Source: Clytia hemisphaerica (lineage: Eukaryota > Cnidaria > Hydrozoa > Leptothecata > Clytiidae). Taken from it: a DNA stretch of 64,000 nucleotides. The translations under genes and the position numbers were made by a program. The notes under the pieces were generated by a model. That model was not told the origin of the DNA and did no database searches. It saw only the letters and a list, made by a program, of their open reading frames with translations. Below are positions 23,346-33,162 of the stretch, piece by piece (the stretch's first letter is position 1; each line of letters starts with the position of its first letter). The stretch is from contig CACVBU010000485.1 of the NCBI GenBank assembly GCA_902728285.1, positions 1,660,136 through 1,724,135 on the forward strand, in the 5' to 3' direction.

Positions 23346-23555
23346 CTGGTCAAAAATCTTGATAACATCTTGGAAGAACTTTCAAGATCTTTGTAAGATC
23401 TTTGCAAGATTCTTGAAAGATTTAATAAGATCTTGTAAGTTAACCCTACCAAGAACTTGTTAAAATTTGCGTACGTTCTTGCAAGAACTTGAAAGATCTG
23501 AAATATCTCAAGATCTTGCAGGATCTCTATCAGATTTTACAAGAATTTTGACCAG
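23346..23555. mobile_element. 210-bp MITE, CTGGTCAAAA termini, AAGATCTTG-rich
   Basis: CTGGTCAAAAATCTTG at the left is mirrored by CAAGAATTTTGACCAG at the right. The interior repeats (C)AAGATCTT(G) in both orientations at least eight times. No coding. Confidence 0.7.
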
Positions 23556-24413
23556 GGGAGGCGTTAGAGATCGCGAAAATACGATAAGAATTAAAAATAC
23601 AATGCTTTCCATGCTTAAAAGAGATTCCTGATTTACCTTTAATGTGTTGCAAGTGAAAGGCACGTGTCCAAGAGAAAATTTTATAAAAGTTCATAGTCCA
23701 ACGCTAGAGGAAGTTGATGTCTTTCGTGATGAAAGCCTCAATCGTGATGTAGGTATTAAATTGACTTATTTTCTTCGTAAAGTCATTACAACTCTTAATC
23801 TCGGATGAATCATGGACCAGCGAGGATGTATTGTGTGAATTTTATTGTTCCAGCGATGGACCATGCACAATATCACGAAAATACATGCATGGCTAACATA
23901 ATAAAATCTACATACAATCTTTATTTTTTACGCCAAATGAATTTAAAAAACCGACTCAATAATAAGTTTATTGTCTCGAATAAAAAGATCGTAAATCATT
24001 TTTTGGCGAAAACCTGTCTATACGATCCGATTCTTTTTGTAAATAAGATCAAGTCACGATATTTTTATATTTGCGCTCAAGGGCAGTTGTTTTCAATTGG
24101 GAATATACTGGCACTTCAAAATTGTCACCATTATTCCTATCTGATGGGACACTTTCCCTCTCTCTAAGACCTTTTTGTAGGCGACAGGCAAACCGCCATC
24201 TTACATTTTCATCAATCCTGCGTAGTGCCAAACTACTTTCAAATCAAGATAATCTTCAGTGTAGAATGTATTTTAAAAGCACCAATAGTCAAAAAATGAT
24301 TTACCTACAAAATGTTTAATTATACTTTATATCAGAATTTTGACGGAATTTGATGTCGAATTTCAGGCGAATTAGTAGAGATTCAAATTGTCTTTTCAAA
24401 ATCATTAATCACT
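23556..24413. other. non-coding, no confident feature
   Basis: Overlapping short frames at 23805-24319 have no recognisable domains or splice structure. An AAGATGGCGG start context occurs on the minus strand at about 24204 but stops after 11 codons. Confidence 0.4.
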
Positions 24414-25382
24414 TTGTTTAAATCATAGCTGTGAGTTAGCAACTTTCTGTGGCTTTCCTGTCGTACGTACATCGAGACAGGAAAGTTAGCCCATTAAACT
24501 TAGGCTAATTTTCTCAAGTAGAGGGAATTCAGTTTTGAGGCTATTAAATCAGACCCTTAAGATAAACTAACTGGAAAATGCTCAAGGAGATTTTAATAAT
24601 TATCCTCGGGAAATCTGAAATTTCTAAAATAAGCTTCAATTTGTCATAATAAATCAGAAACAAACTTGTGAATTTTTCTTTCAAGATGTTATAATTCATT
24701 CATACTATTTCATTCTTACAATCGCCAGATGTTCTATCATTTTTTCACCGTATGTTTGGTAGCTGAGATATCATAGTACCGACTTAATAGGTTTAATTTG
24801 TTGTTATATGTAGGCTGCTTTTCGTTTAACCTCAAGTATTTTATTTGACAGTTCAAATTGTCACTTTTCGCGAATCAGAAGCTTTTTCTTTTCCTTGTTG
24901 ATAGTTCTTCTTTATCTCACGGCTCTTTATCTATTTGCTTTGCTACGAAGATTCTTCGGGAGATAAATGTTTTTGTTCCATCTTGCATCAATCAATGTTC
25001 CAACTGATTTGATGAACAAAATTGAGGTTTGCTGGTTAAATTCTTCACTCTATGTATGACACTGATGTGTTTTAACGTTGTCTTTGGTCAACACAATAAC
25101 AGTTGTATTGAATATGCTGTATCATTCACCAATACAATCAGCATTTGATTTCTAATTGTTTGTGTTGTATCTCGACCTGATATTTCTTATCGTCTTTTGT
25201 TGATGTTATCGCATTTGCATGGTTTGAATTCAGAGTGTTCCTTCTCCTAGATGAGTTGTCTTCACCACGACTTTAAAGAGCCTCATCTACCCTTGCGTTT
25301 CATTTTGGACTTCAGCTTCTCCTAGACGGACTGCCCTCCCGGGCTACGGAGCTCCATCTACCCCTTGGCTTGAACTTTCTGT

Positions 25383-28129
25383 CTACATGCGCTTTCGCAT
25401 TTCCTAAAATTAAAAAATAAAGATGATTGTTTATTTCATGACATTTTCTTTTAAAAGAATTCAATGATATGTGCAAGTCAAGATGGCGTCGTATATTCTA
25501 GCGGTAGTACCTGAAAAGCAGTGTGTAACTGCCATCGACTATGAATCCCTTCTCAAAAGAAAGTTGTGGTAAAAGTTGTGTACTTTTTAGATGAAAGAAA
25601 TTAAATTCATGTTTTAAAGACCATATTTTTTTTCAAAGAGACAATTTTAGATCTACATTATCATAGCTGTCGACCGTAGTGTAGTAGAACATCCGGCTTC
25701 GTAGTGCAAGGTTGTGGGCTTAACCCCCCCCTGCCGGGTCATACCAAAGATTCCCAAAATAGTACTCAATGCCTCTCTGCTTGATGCTCAGCAATTAAGG
25801 GAAGGATCAAGGTGAAGTGGATTAATCCAATGAGAAAGAGTGGCGCCTTTCACTACCTTCGGGTAGATAACTATCGAAAGAGGAGCCTATTCAGATTGCC
25901 TCCGACTGCAGTCGCAGACTTACTAACTTAACCTACTTTACCAAAAAGACTAAAAGAAATCTATTTCAGTCAAGCTGAAACAAAAATACTTACGGTAGGA
26001 AGTCCGAAGCCACCTTCGTTTGTTGTATGTGCTTGTGATGGTTTGAAAGCAGCTTCATTGCCCTTCTTTCGGCCGCCAAAAACACGGTTGTTGTTTGGCT
26101 TTTGGTCCTTGGTTTTTGGTGATCGCTTTTTGTGATCCTAAAAGTAAGAAAATACAGCCTATTAGATTAGCTCTCTTCCATCCAATTTGAGTTGAAAATA
26201 TGTAATTTGTGAATATTTTTGTTCGAAATTTTGGTAATCTTACCTAATCTTTTCAGTAGTTTGGAATGCTGAAATTCGTTATGGTATCAGAAAAAGATCT
26301 ATTTTTCAAAATCGCAAAGCTTCCCCGCTGAGGCTTCATCAGAAATTATCAGAAAGCAGAGTTATAGTTAGTTTCTAGTACATTTTATGTTGGAATTTAT
26401 AAATACCTTAGGTAAACCAAAGCCACCAAAATTCAATGGGTTTTTATCTTCCACGTACCAACGTGCATTTGCTAGACTACCACTGGAGGTTGTTTTGGGC
26501 TGCGTTCCCATAGTTTGACACCCGTTGGAGATTGTTTTGGCTTTTAGCTCGATTGTTTGACAACCACTGGAGGTTGTTTTAGGCTGCAACTTGGTTGTTT
26601 GACAACCACTGGAGGTTGTTTTGGGCTGCGCTCCCATAGTTTGACAACCGTTGGAGATTGTTTTGGCTTTCAGCTCGATTGTTTGACAACCGCTGGAGGT
26701 TGTTTTGGCTTTTAGCTCGATTGTTTGACAACCACTGGAGGTTGTTTTGGGCTGCAACTTGGTTGTTTGACAACTGCTGGAGGTTGTTTTGGGCTGCGCT
26801 CCCATAGTTTGACAACCGCTGGAGGTTGTTTTGGCTTTCAGCTCGATTGTTTGACAGCCACTGGAGGTTGTTTTGGGCTGCAACTTGGTTGTTTGACAAC
26901 CGCTGGAGGTTGTTTTGGGCTGCGCTCTCATAGTTTGACAACCGCTGGAGGTTGTTTTGGCTTTCAGCTCGATTGTTTGACAACCACTGGAGGTTGTTTT
27001 GGGCTGCAACTTGGTTGTTTGACAACCACTGGAGGTTGTTTTGGGCTGCGCTCTCATAGTTTGACAACCGCTGGAGGTTGTTTGAGGTTGTAGCTTGCTT
27101 GTTTGACAACCGTTAGAGGCTGTTTTGGGCTGCGTTCCCAAAGTTTGACAACCACTAGAGGTTGTTTTAGGTTGCAACTTGATAGTTTGCGAAGCTGCGT
27201 CTTTACCTTTCCCTCGTTTTGCTTCTCTCTCCATGTGTTCGATAATGGTGCTTGTGAGAGACTCATTTTCCGCTCGCAATTCATTGTTTTCCTTCCTCAA
27301 AGGTAGAACGGTTTTGTTATGGCCAGCGGCCTTCCTTTTTAGAACAGAATTCTCGAATTGGAGGCATAGCTGACGCTCCTAAATAAAAGGTGTATAGATG
27401 CATATGAATAATATGAGAGATGAGCTCGCTAATTTCCATTTTTTGAGTTTTAAGCCTCTCTCAATATACTATTCAAATTTTCTTATTTTCATCATTTTGT
27501 GAGATTTTTTTTGGAATTTACTAAGAAGTTGGGTTAAATTGAAATTAAATGAAATTGAATTAAGGTGGTTAATCAGCGGAATTTCAATTTAACTTGGTAG
27601 GTTGCAAACTTTTTCTATTTCTATTTGGTTTAGTTGGACGATGCTTTTAGGTCCATTTTCGTAACTATAGGTGCTTTTAATGAGCGCCCTGTCAGTACCT
27701 TGGACTGACTACCCGATTCCCCTCAGGGTGAAGGGCCGTTCACTTGCCAAGTGAACCGCTGTGAGCGGGAAACGAACCTCAGTCGCCTGTGCAGCAACAA
27801 AGTCAATGACCACTATACCACAGGCCTATAAGTTGAATTTTCCATAGCGAAATTCCTTAAGTGTTCCTCGCGCGTCTCCGAGTTATGGTGACTCCATTAT
27901 CTTCGTTTAAAAGACAGAAAATCTGTAAAAAGATGTTTAAATAATACCGAGATAAGAATGCTCAACTTACGTCCATCGTGCGACGGAGGTCGACGTTTAG
28001 TCGAATTATTTCTTTATCTTTTTCTGAAAGTTTTCCTTCCAGAAAATAAATGGTATCTTGCAATTGCAAGATAGTTTGCTGATCATTTGTCAATGTATGA
28101 ATATCCATATTAGCCATTATATCACTCAT
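25383..28129 (-). CDS. coiled-coil protein with 16 SGCQT 14-residue repeats, copy 1
   Basis: Four exons in phase 0: 28129-27971, 27378-26407, 26137-25994 and 25403-25383, giving 431 residues. All junctions fit GT-AG (for example ATGGAC|GTAAGT and TTTAG|GAGCGT). Exon 1 starts at ATG 28129 (MSDIMANMDIHTL) and is rich in heptad-like leucines. Early exon 2 (LRKENNELRAENESL) extends the coiled coil. Then come 16 exact-length repeats of type TTSSGCQT + TKLQPK / IELKAK / MRAQPK, and NPLNFGGFGLPK. Exon 3 is basic (DHKKRSPKTKDQKP) and ends EGGFGLPT. Exon 4 adds only EMRKRM. No known family recognised. The QT motifs resemble dynein light chain LC8 ligands (inference). Exon 4 is the least certain part, though it is conserved in all four copies. 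Confidence 0.75.
25483..25572 (+). CDS. 29-codon antisense frame in intron 3 (possible gene fragment)
   Basis: CAAGATGGCGTCG starts a plus-strand frame beginning MASYILAVVPEKQCVTAI and ending KRKLW-TAA, with a weak donor at TTGTG|GTAAAA. Unit 2 has the same frame with two changed residues; units 3 and 4 have lost it by deletion. It could be a captured first exon or chance. Confidence 0.2.
   Translation: MASYILAVVPEKQCVTAIDYESLLKRKLW
25671..25880 (+). mobile_element. tRNA-derived SINE in intron 3, unit 1 (degenerate head)
   Basis: GACCGTAGTGTAGTAGAAC and GTTGTGGGCTTAACCCC are decayed A- and B-box regions; unit 4 keeps the intact version. The tail GTACTCAATGCCTCTCTGCT and GATGCTCAGCAATTAAG is shared by units 1, 2 and 4. 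Confidence 0.65.
26494..27165 (-). repeat. coding minisatellite, 16 x 42 bp
   Basis: Exactly 42-bp units, each encoding 14 residues. Three variant types (MRAQPK/MGAQPK, TKLQPK, IELKAK) recur in that order, giving a 126-bp higher-order period for much of the array. Confidence 0.9.
27680..27832 (-). mobile_element. tRNA-derived SINE in intron 1, unit 1
   Basis: On the minus strand GCCTGTGGTATAGTGGTCAT contains a perfect A box (TGGTATAGTGG), followed by a near-perfect B box GGTTCGTTTCCCG. It ends in a hairpin body, GGTTCACTTGGCAAGTGAAC. Same orientation as the gene. Confidence 0.7.
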
Positions 28130-28249
28130 GATAACAATATAATGATACAAGATTCGAGTAAAAATTCTCTACGAACACTTTACTCAAATCTGGATTCCCG
28201 AATAAAGAACAAAATTTTCAAATTGTTTTTCTAATGTTTTTTTTTTCTA

Positions 28250-28340
28250 ACTGACGTCAAATATTTTTTCTTTTTATTTGATATCATTTTTTGTATTTAC
28301 TGACGTAAATTCTTTTTAATAAAAAAATCACGTGATCACA
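28250..28340 (-). promoter_or_regulatory. conserved upstream segment with CRE and E-box, copy 1
   Basis: A consensus CRE, TGACGTCA (28252-28259), and a palindromic E-box context, TCACGTGATCAC (CACGTG 28329-28334), lie 120-205 bases upstream of the start codon. Both are conserved in all four units. Function inferred from position and conservation. Confidence 0.45.
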
Positions 28341-28370
28341 TATATTTTATTTTTGCCTGTTAAAGAGTGA

Positions 28371-28475
28371 TTAGCGGTCACCATCGGGGAAATGGGTTAG
28401 TGTCCACTTATTAGAAGTGTCTGCCTTTTAGAAACTTCTGCTCTAGGAGTTCCGATTTTGAAATAAAAGGCCATG
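28371..28475 (-). mobile_element. pogo-like element fragment upstream of copy 1
   Basis: GATTAGCGGTCACCATCGGG through TTTTAGAAACTTCTGCTC is a reverse-complement match to the right end of the element at 16836-17488. The same fragment sits at the same place in units 2, 3 and 4, so it predates the gene duplications. Confidence 0.6.
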
Positions 28476-28527
28476 CTGATAATTCAGATATTTTCCTTCA
28501 TATATTGGATGAGACTGCGTCCAAATA

Positions 28528-29784
28528 AGTACTAGTTATCGCATGACTTCGAGTGCAATACGAGAAATATTTTACGAGTTCCGAGATTTTTCCGTAATAT
28601 TTTTCCGAGCCTTTAGGCGAGGAAAAATATCGGTAAAATCTCGGAACGAGTAAAATATCGAGTATTGCACGAGAAGTCATGTGATAACTAATTTATTGTC
28701 GACTCAAAAAAATTGTCCTGATATAAATTTCTTTTTGTTTTTGTTTTAAAACTTACTTCCGCCTTGCTTCTTTCTTCTGTGTAGTTTCGAATATTTTTAT
28801 TCGAAAATCTAATTGGAACGTTAGATTCGAACAATAAAACATTCGATATGTTCCCGCCGAAAATATTCACACAAAAACAAAACAGAGAAGCATTTTCGAT
28901 CATTTTCGGTCCAGAAGTTTTGTTTTGAAGAGTTGAAGATTTTTCAGAGATGTATTTGAAAGTTTCTAGATTGATAATTCAAAATGCAGATAGTGTACAG
29001 TATTGTTTCGATAGAGAAGAAACCTTTCATTATTGGATTAATCAGATTGATCTTATTGATAACATTCAGTCTTTTTCTATGTTTTTGTTTCGATGCATGG
29101 AAAAGAATAGCAGAGGAAAGGAGTTCCATGATGGAAATGTATGCTTGTAATAATGGTTGAAGAACAACATTTTTTCAAGAGCAAAACAATTTGGATATTT
29201 TCTTGATTATCGTCAAGCTCTAAATGTCTCGAATTTTAGAAGGATGATTGTTGAGTTGAAAAGTCAAGGACGTACCTCGTCGAGAACGAGAATTAGGAGA
29301 AAACTTTTATAAAAATCACTCGTCATTTGGTTTAATACAAGACATTTCACTTCCCTTGCTATGTTATGAGAAATCTTATTGGCAAACATTCAAGAATCTC
29401 AAGTTTTTTTGTATGCATTGATAAAAAACTGTTTGGTTATCACACGGACGAATTTTATACCAAAAGCTGAAAATATTTGGGTGGTCTCAAGTAGTTTTAT
29501 AATTTCTTAGTTCATCAGATTTGATTTTAGTGTTATTTATGGAAAAACTCCAAAGTAAAAGTTAATCTGAAAATATTTTTGTTGCGTTTTTCCCTTTGAC
29601 TCCCAAGTTAGTTTCTCCGAAAATCGGTTCTTTTCGGCTGCTTTGTTTTGATTTTTCTCCCACCGCTTACCCAGTCCCCCAAAAGTCAACGCGGTCATAT
29701 TTCCATACTAGAGAAATATGAAATATCGCAAATATCTCGATGCTCTCGACCAATCAAAACGCTGATATTTTTTTGGGTCGGCAA
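28528..29784. other. 1.26-kb block present only in unit 1
   Basis: Units 2-4 join GCGTCCAAATAAATGG (with minor changes) directly where unit 1 has this block between two AATAA motifs. It starts with a palindromic MITE (about 28530-28690, GTTATCGCATGACTTC / GAAGTCATGTGATAAC). The rest holds a 72-codon minus-strand frame ending in a good donor (GCGGAA|GTAAGT) and a 66-codon plus-strand frame, neither recognisable. Either a composite insertion in unit 1, or a deletion in the ancestor of the other units. Confidence 0.5.
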
Positions 29785-30075
29785 TAAATGGTTTATTATC
29801 CGTTCATCGTTAAAATATTTCTCATTTTCAAACTTAATTCCAATTTATAAGCTCGTAAATCTGGTTTCTTTGTAGTTTTTTATTCAAAAGTTTTAGTTTT
29901 ATTTTGTGACGTAATGTCAAAAAGAAGATGCTCAATTGTCATTGACCTCGTTGTGTGACGTCAATTTTTGAAATATAGCCTCTATGGAAGCTATATATTC
30001 GAAAATATTGGACAGAAAAGAAGCCAATCAAATGTCGCTATTTACGCGCGTCGGATAATAATAAGCAGTTATTGG

Positions 30076-30674
30076 ACATTGTTAACCGGTTACTTTTTCG
30101 AAGCGGGCTACACGGCTTTTTGCGCAATGCAATTAGTTCTTTTTGCATGACGACGAGCCTACACTACCCAGAGTTGCCCGTCGTTAGGAAAATTCATTGT
30201 GACGTCACTTTTTCAAAGGAAAATGAACAATGCGTTGACATTATTTCTCTCATTTTTTATTTCTGAAATCAGAAATTATAACAATTTTTTATCTCTTTTC
30301 GCTTGTTTTTTTTCTCGCTTAATTTCGCTATTTTTCCTGGATAAAGCGCTAAAAATCAATCGAAGCTGAAGGAAACGGTTAACAAATACAATAATGACCG
30401 GTTAGTGGGGGCTGTACTGAAAATATTGCCCTCGGTTTCAGTACGAGGCGAAAAGAGATCAAAAATTGTTATAATTTCTGACGTCAGAAATAAAAATTGA
30501 GAGAAATGATGTCAACGCATTGTTCATTTTCCTTTGAAAAAGTGACGTCACAATGAATTTTCCTAACGACGGGCAACTCTGGACAGTGTAGGCCTGTTGT
30601 CATGCGAAAAGAACCAATTGAATTGCGCAAAAAGCCGTGTAGTCCGCTTTGAAAAAGTAACCGGTTAACAATGT
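30076..30674. mobile_element. 599-bp palindromic element with CRE sites, unit 1
   Basis: Two arms of about 230 bp beginning ACATTGTTAACCGGTTAC are inverted around a ~130-bp spacer. Each arm carries GTGACGTCAC. Also present in units 2 and 4, and cleanly absent from unit 3 at 57561-57570. No transposase. Confidence 0.75.
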
Positions 30675-30812
30675 ATTAAAGTCGAATCCAATATGCAAAA
30701 ATATTTGGCGTGCGAGAAAAGATATTGGACGAGGCTTCGCCGACACCAAATGCCGCTATTTACGCGTGTCGGATAATAATGTATTTTATTTGCTATTATA
30801 TTTGATATATCT

Positions 30813-31296
30813 TTAGACTAGTAAACTAGTCGGTTATTACTTATAACCTTATAATAAAACTGTCAATCAAATAATGTAAAGACTAATTAAATATTCAGCG
30901 CGCGCGAGAGAAAAGGAAAATAACCGACTAGAAGCTACTTCCAACGCCTTTTTTTCTTCACCTAAAATTGTAAGGAGAGACATACAGATTTCTGTATGTC
31001 TGACCCGTGCGGAATTGCATTTATTTTTCTTTCTGTTTATTGCGTTTTTAGAAATGCTCATTTATTTATATGTTCCCATGTTCAATGTTACGATGAAATA
31101 TCATTTAGTCAAAAAAGTTGGATGGATTCTCAAAAACTTAAAAAAAGTTGTAAAATTAAACAACGTTTTTTGAGGGAAGTAGCTTCTAGTCGTTGAAATT
31201 CAAAAAAGAGACGCAACTTCACCCCTTCGATTCTTTTTATTTGGAGCTTGATTTTTTGTATATGGGTCTGTTTTCAATGACTAGTTTACTAGTCTA
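30813..31296. mobile_element. 484-bp hAT-like MITE, unit 1 only
   Basis: Termini TTAGACTAGTAAACTAGTC and GACTAGTTTACTAGTCTA. The 8-bp target ATATATCT is duplicated (30805-30812, 31297-31304). Unit 2 shows the empty site, GATATATCTTCGATAT, near 37310. A subterminal inverted pair, GACTAGAAGCTACTTCC / GGAAGTAGCTTCTAGTC, lies inside. The 8-bp duplication fits hAT. Confidence 0.8.
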
Positions 31297-31733
31297 ATAT
31301 ATCTTCGATATTTGTCCTTATTCACATGTCTAAATAATACTTTCGGATTTGGCTGAATTTATCACACTTATTCCTTAAGTGAATATTTTTGTAGGTGATT
31401 TTCTTTCCAAAAACTTAGATTTTTGGGGCTTTGACACTAGTTTATTTCTTTGTTTAGCTACAATCAAGCCTAAGTAACAATGCCTGAATACGTTAATAAT
31501 AACGCGAGTTTTGATTATTTGCTGTTTTTGCCTTTGTTTGAATCATTTCAATTATTCTTCACCCTCTAGGTAAAAATGATATATTCTCTTCTCTTCTCTT
31601 ACTAGGGTGAAAGCTTAGTGACCTCAAAATCTTTCCAACGAACGTATATCCCGGATCTTATTTTGTTAAGTGTGCAAGTGAAGGGATGTGTCCGCAAGAG
31701 AAAAATTTATAAAAGTTTTTTATACCCCTGTCT

Positions 31734-31987
31734 CACAGCGCCGGTGGAACTTTTTTCCTCAGTGGAGATAAAAATTCCTATTGAAATCTCAATGGGGTAG
31801 AAATTCTAATGTCCAAAGGTTAAAACATCCAGTGGGATGGTTTTGGAGTGCCATTTCTAAATTGAATTTTGAGTGGAGTCAAAATCAAAGTCAATTTCCC
31901 AGTGGGGCTGAAATTCCAGGGTATTTTCCACTGGGGACTAAATTTTTGCCAAATTTTTCAGTGGGGCTGGGGTGCCAGCGGGTCTGT
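31734..31987. mobile_element. CACAG-family MITE, unit 1
   Basis: Ends CACAGCGCCGGTGG and, inverted, ACAGACCCGCTGGC. The interior repeats CAGTGGGGCTGAAATTCC-like motifs. Related to 20640-20901 and orthologous to copies in units 2 and 3. Confidence 0.6.
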
Positions 31988-33162
31988 CTTTTTATCAAAG
32001 AATACGAAACTTAAGTTTTAAATGTTATGAAAAAACGACTCAAAAAAAGTTCAAAAGTTTACTGCCTCTTTGATACTTTTACCTTTAGACTATCAATAAC
32101 TAACAAAATAATAGCTGTCGAGGAGCTTGAAAATACACCAGTGAAATTGTACATTGTTTATTTATGCAAGGCTATTAAATCAGAACCTAGGTAGACCCTT
32201 ACGATAAACTAACTCCAACTGGAAAATGCTCAGGAGATTTTAATAAATATTAATCCGAAATTTCTTAAACAAGTAATGCATCTTTTCGACCGTAGCCGCC
32301 AATTGCTGCGTGCACCCTGAAACCGCCCCAGTCTTTTTTTTCGCGCCTAAAGACAATAAAAAAAAGTGAAAAAAAGGGATTGGATCGAGTCTAGAGGGTG
32401 GTAAATTAAATTATAAAGTGGCACGCGCCTGACCGCGATCGAAAAGGTGTATATTAAAAACAGAAACAAACTCGTGAATTTTTCTTTCAAGATGTTATAA
32501 TTCATTCATATTTTTTCATTCTTACAATTCAGATGTTCTATCATTTTTTTACCGTATGTTTTGCTGAGATGTCATAGTACCGACTTAGATAAGTTTGATT
32601 TGCTGTTATGTTGGCTGCGTTTCGTTTAACCTCAAGAATCTTATTTGACAGTTCAAATTGTCACTTTTCGCAAATCAGAAGCTTTTTCTTTTCCTTGTTG
32701 ATAGTTCTTCTTTATCTCACGGCTCTATCTATTTGCTTTGCTACAAAGATTCTCTGGGAGATACTGAAATCTATGTTTTTGTTCCATCTTCCATCAATAG
32801 TTCCAACTGATTTGATGAAAAGAATTGGGGTTTGTTGTTTTAAATTCTTCACTCTATGTATGGCACTGGTGTGTTGTAACAATTGTATTGAATATGCTGT
32901 ATCATTCACCAATACAATCAGCATTTGATTTCTAATTGTTTGTGTTGTATCTCGACCTGATATTTCTTATCGTCTTTTGTTGATGTTATCGCATTTGCAT
33001 GGTTTGAATTCAGAGTGTTCCTTCTCCTAGATGAGTTGTCTTCACCACGACTTTAAAGAGCCTCATCTACCCTTGCGTTTCATTTTGGACTTCAGCTTCT
33101 CCTAGACGGACTGCCCTCCCGGGCTACGGAGCTCCATCTACCCCTTGGCTTGAACTTTCTGT

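Larger units (their letters stand above)
24414..32167 (-). repeat. tandem gene unit 1
   Basis: First of four head-to-tail copies of one gene region (minus strand). It holds a complete four-exon gene, SINEs in introns 1 and 3, an upstream CRE/E-box segment, a pogo-like fragment, a palindromic element and a MITE. Relative to unit 2 it carries two extra blocks, 28528-29784 and 30813-31296. Boundaries are approximate. Confidence 0.8.

Noticed and set aside
26579-27306. Long open frames in other frames and strands over the 42-bp arrays (also at 34460-34997, 54952-55982, 61682-62516)
   Set aside because: Consequence of a stop-free 42-bp repeat. Splice phase and continuity with the coiled coil support only the SGCQT frame.
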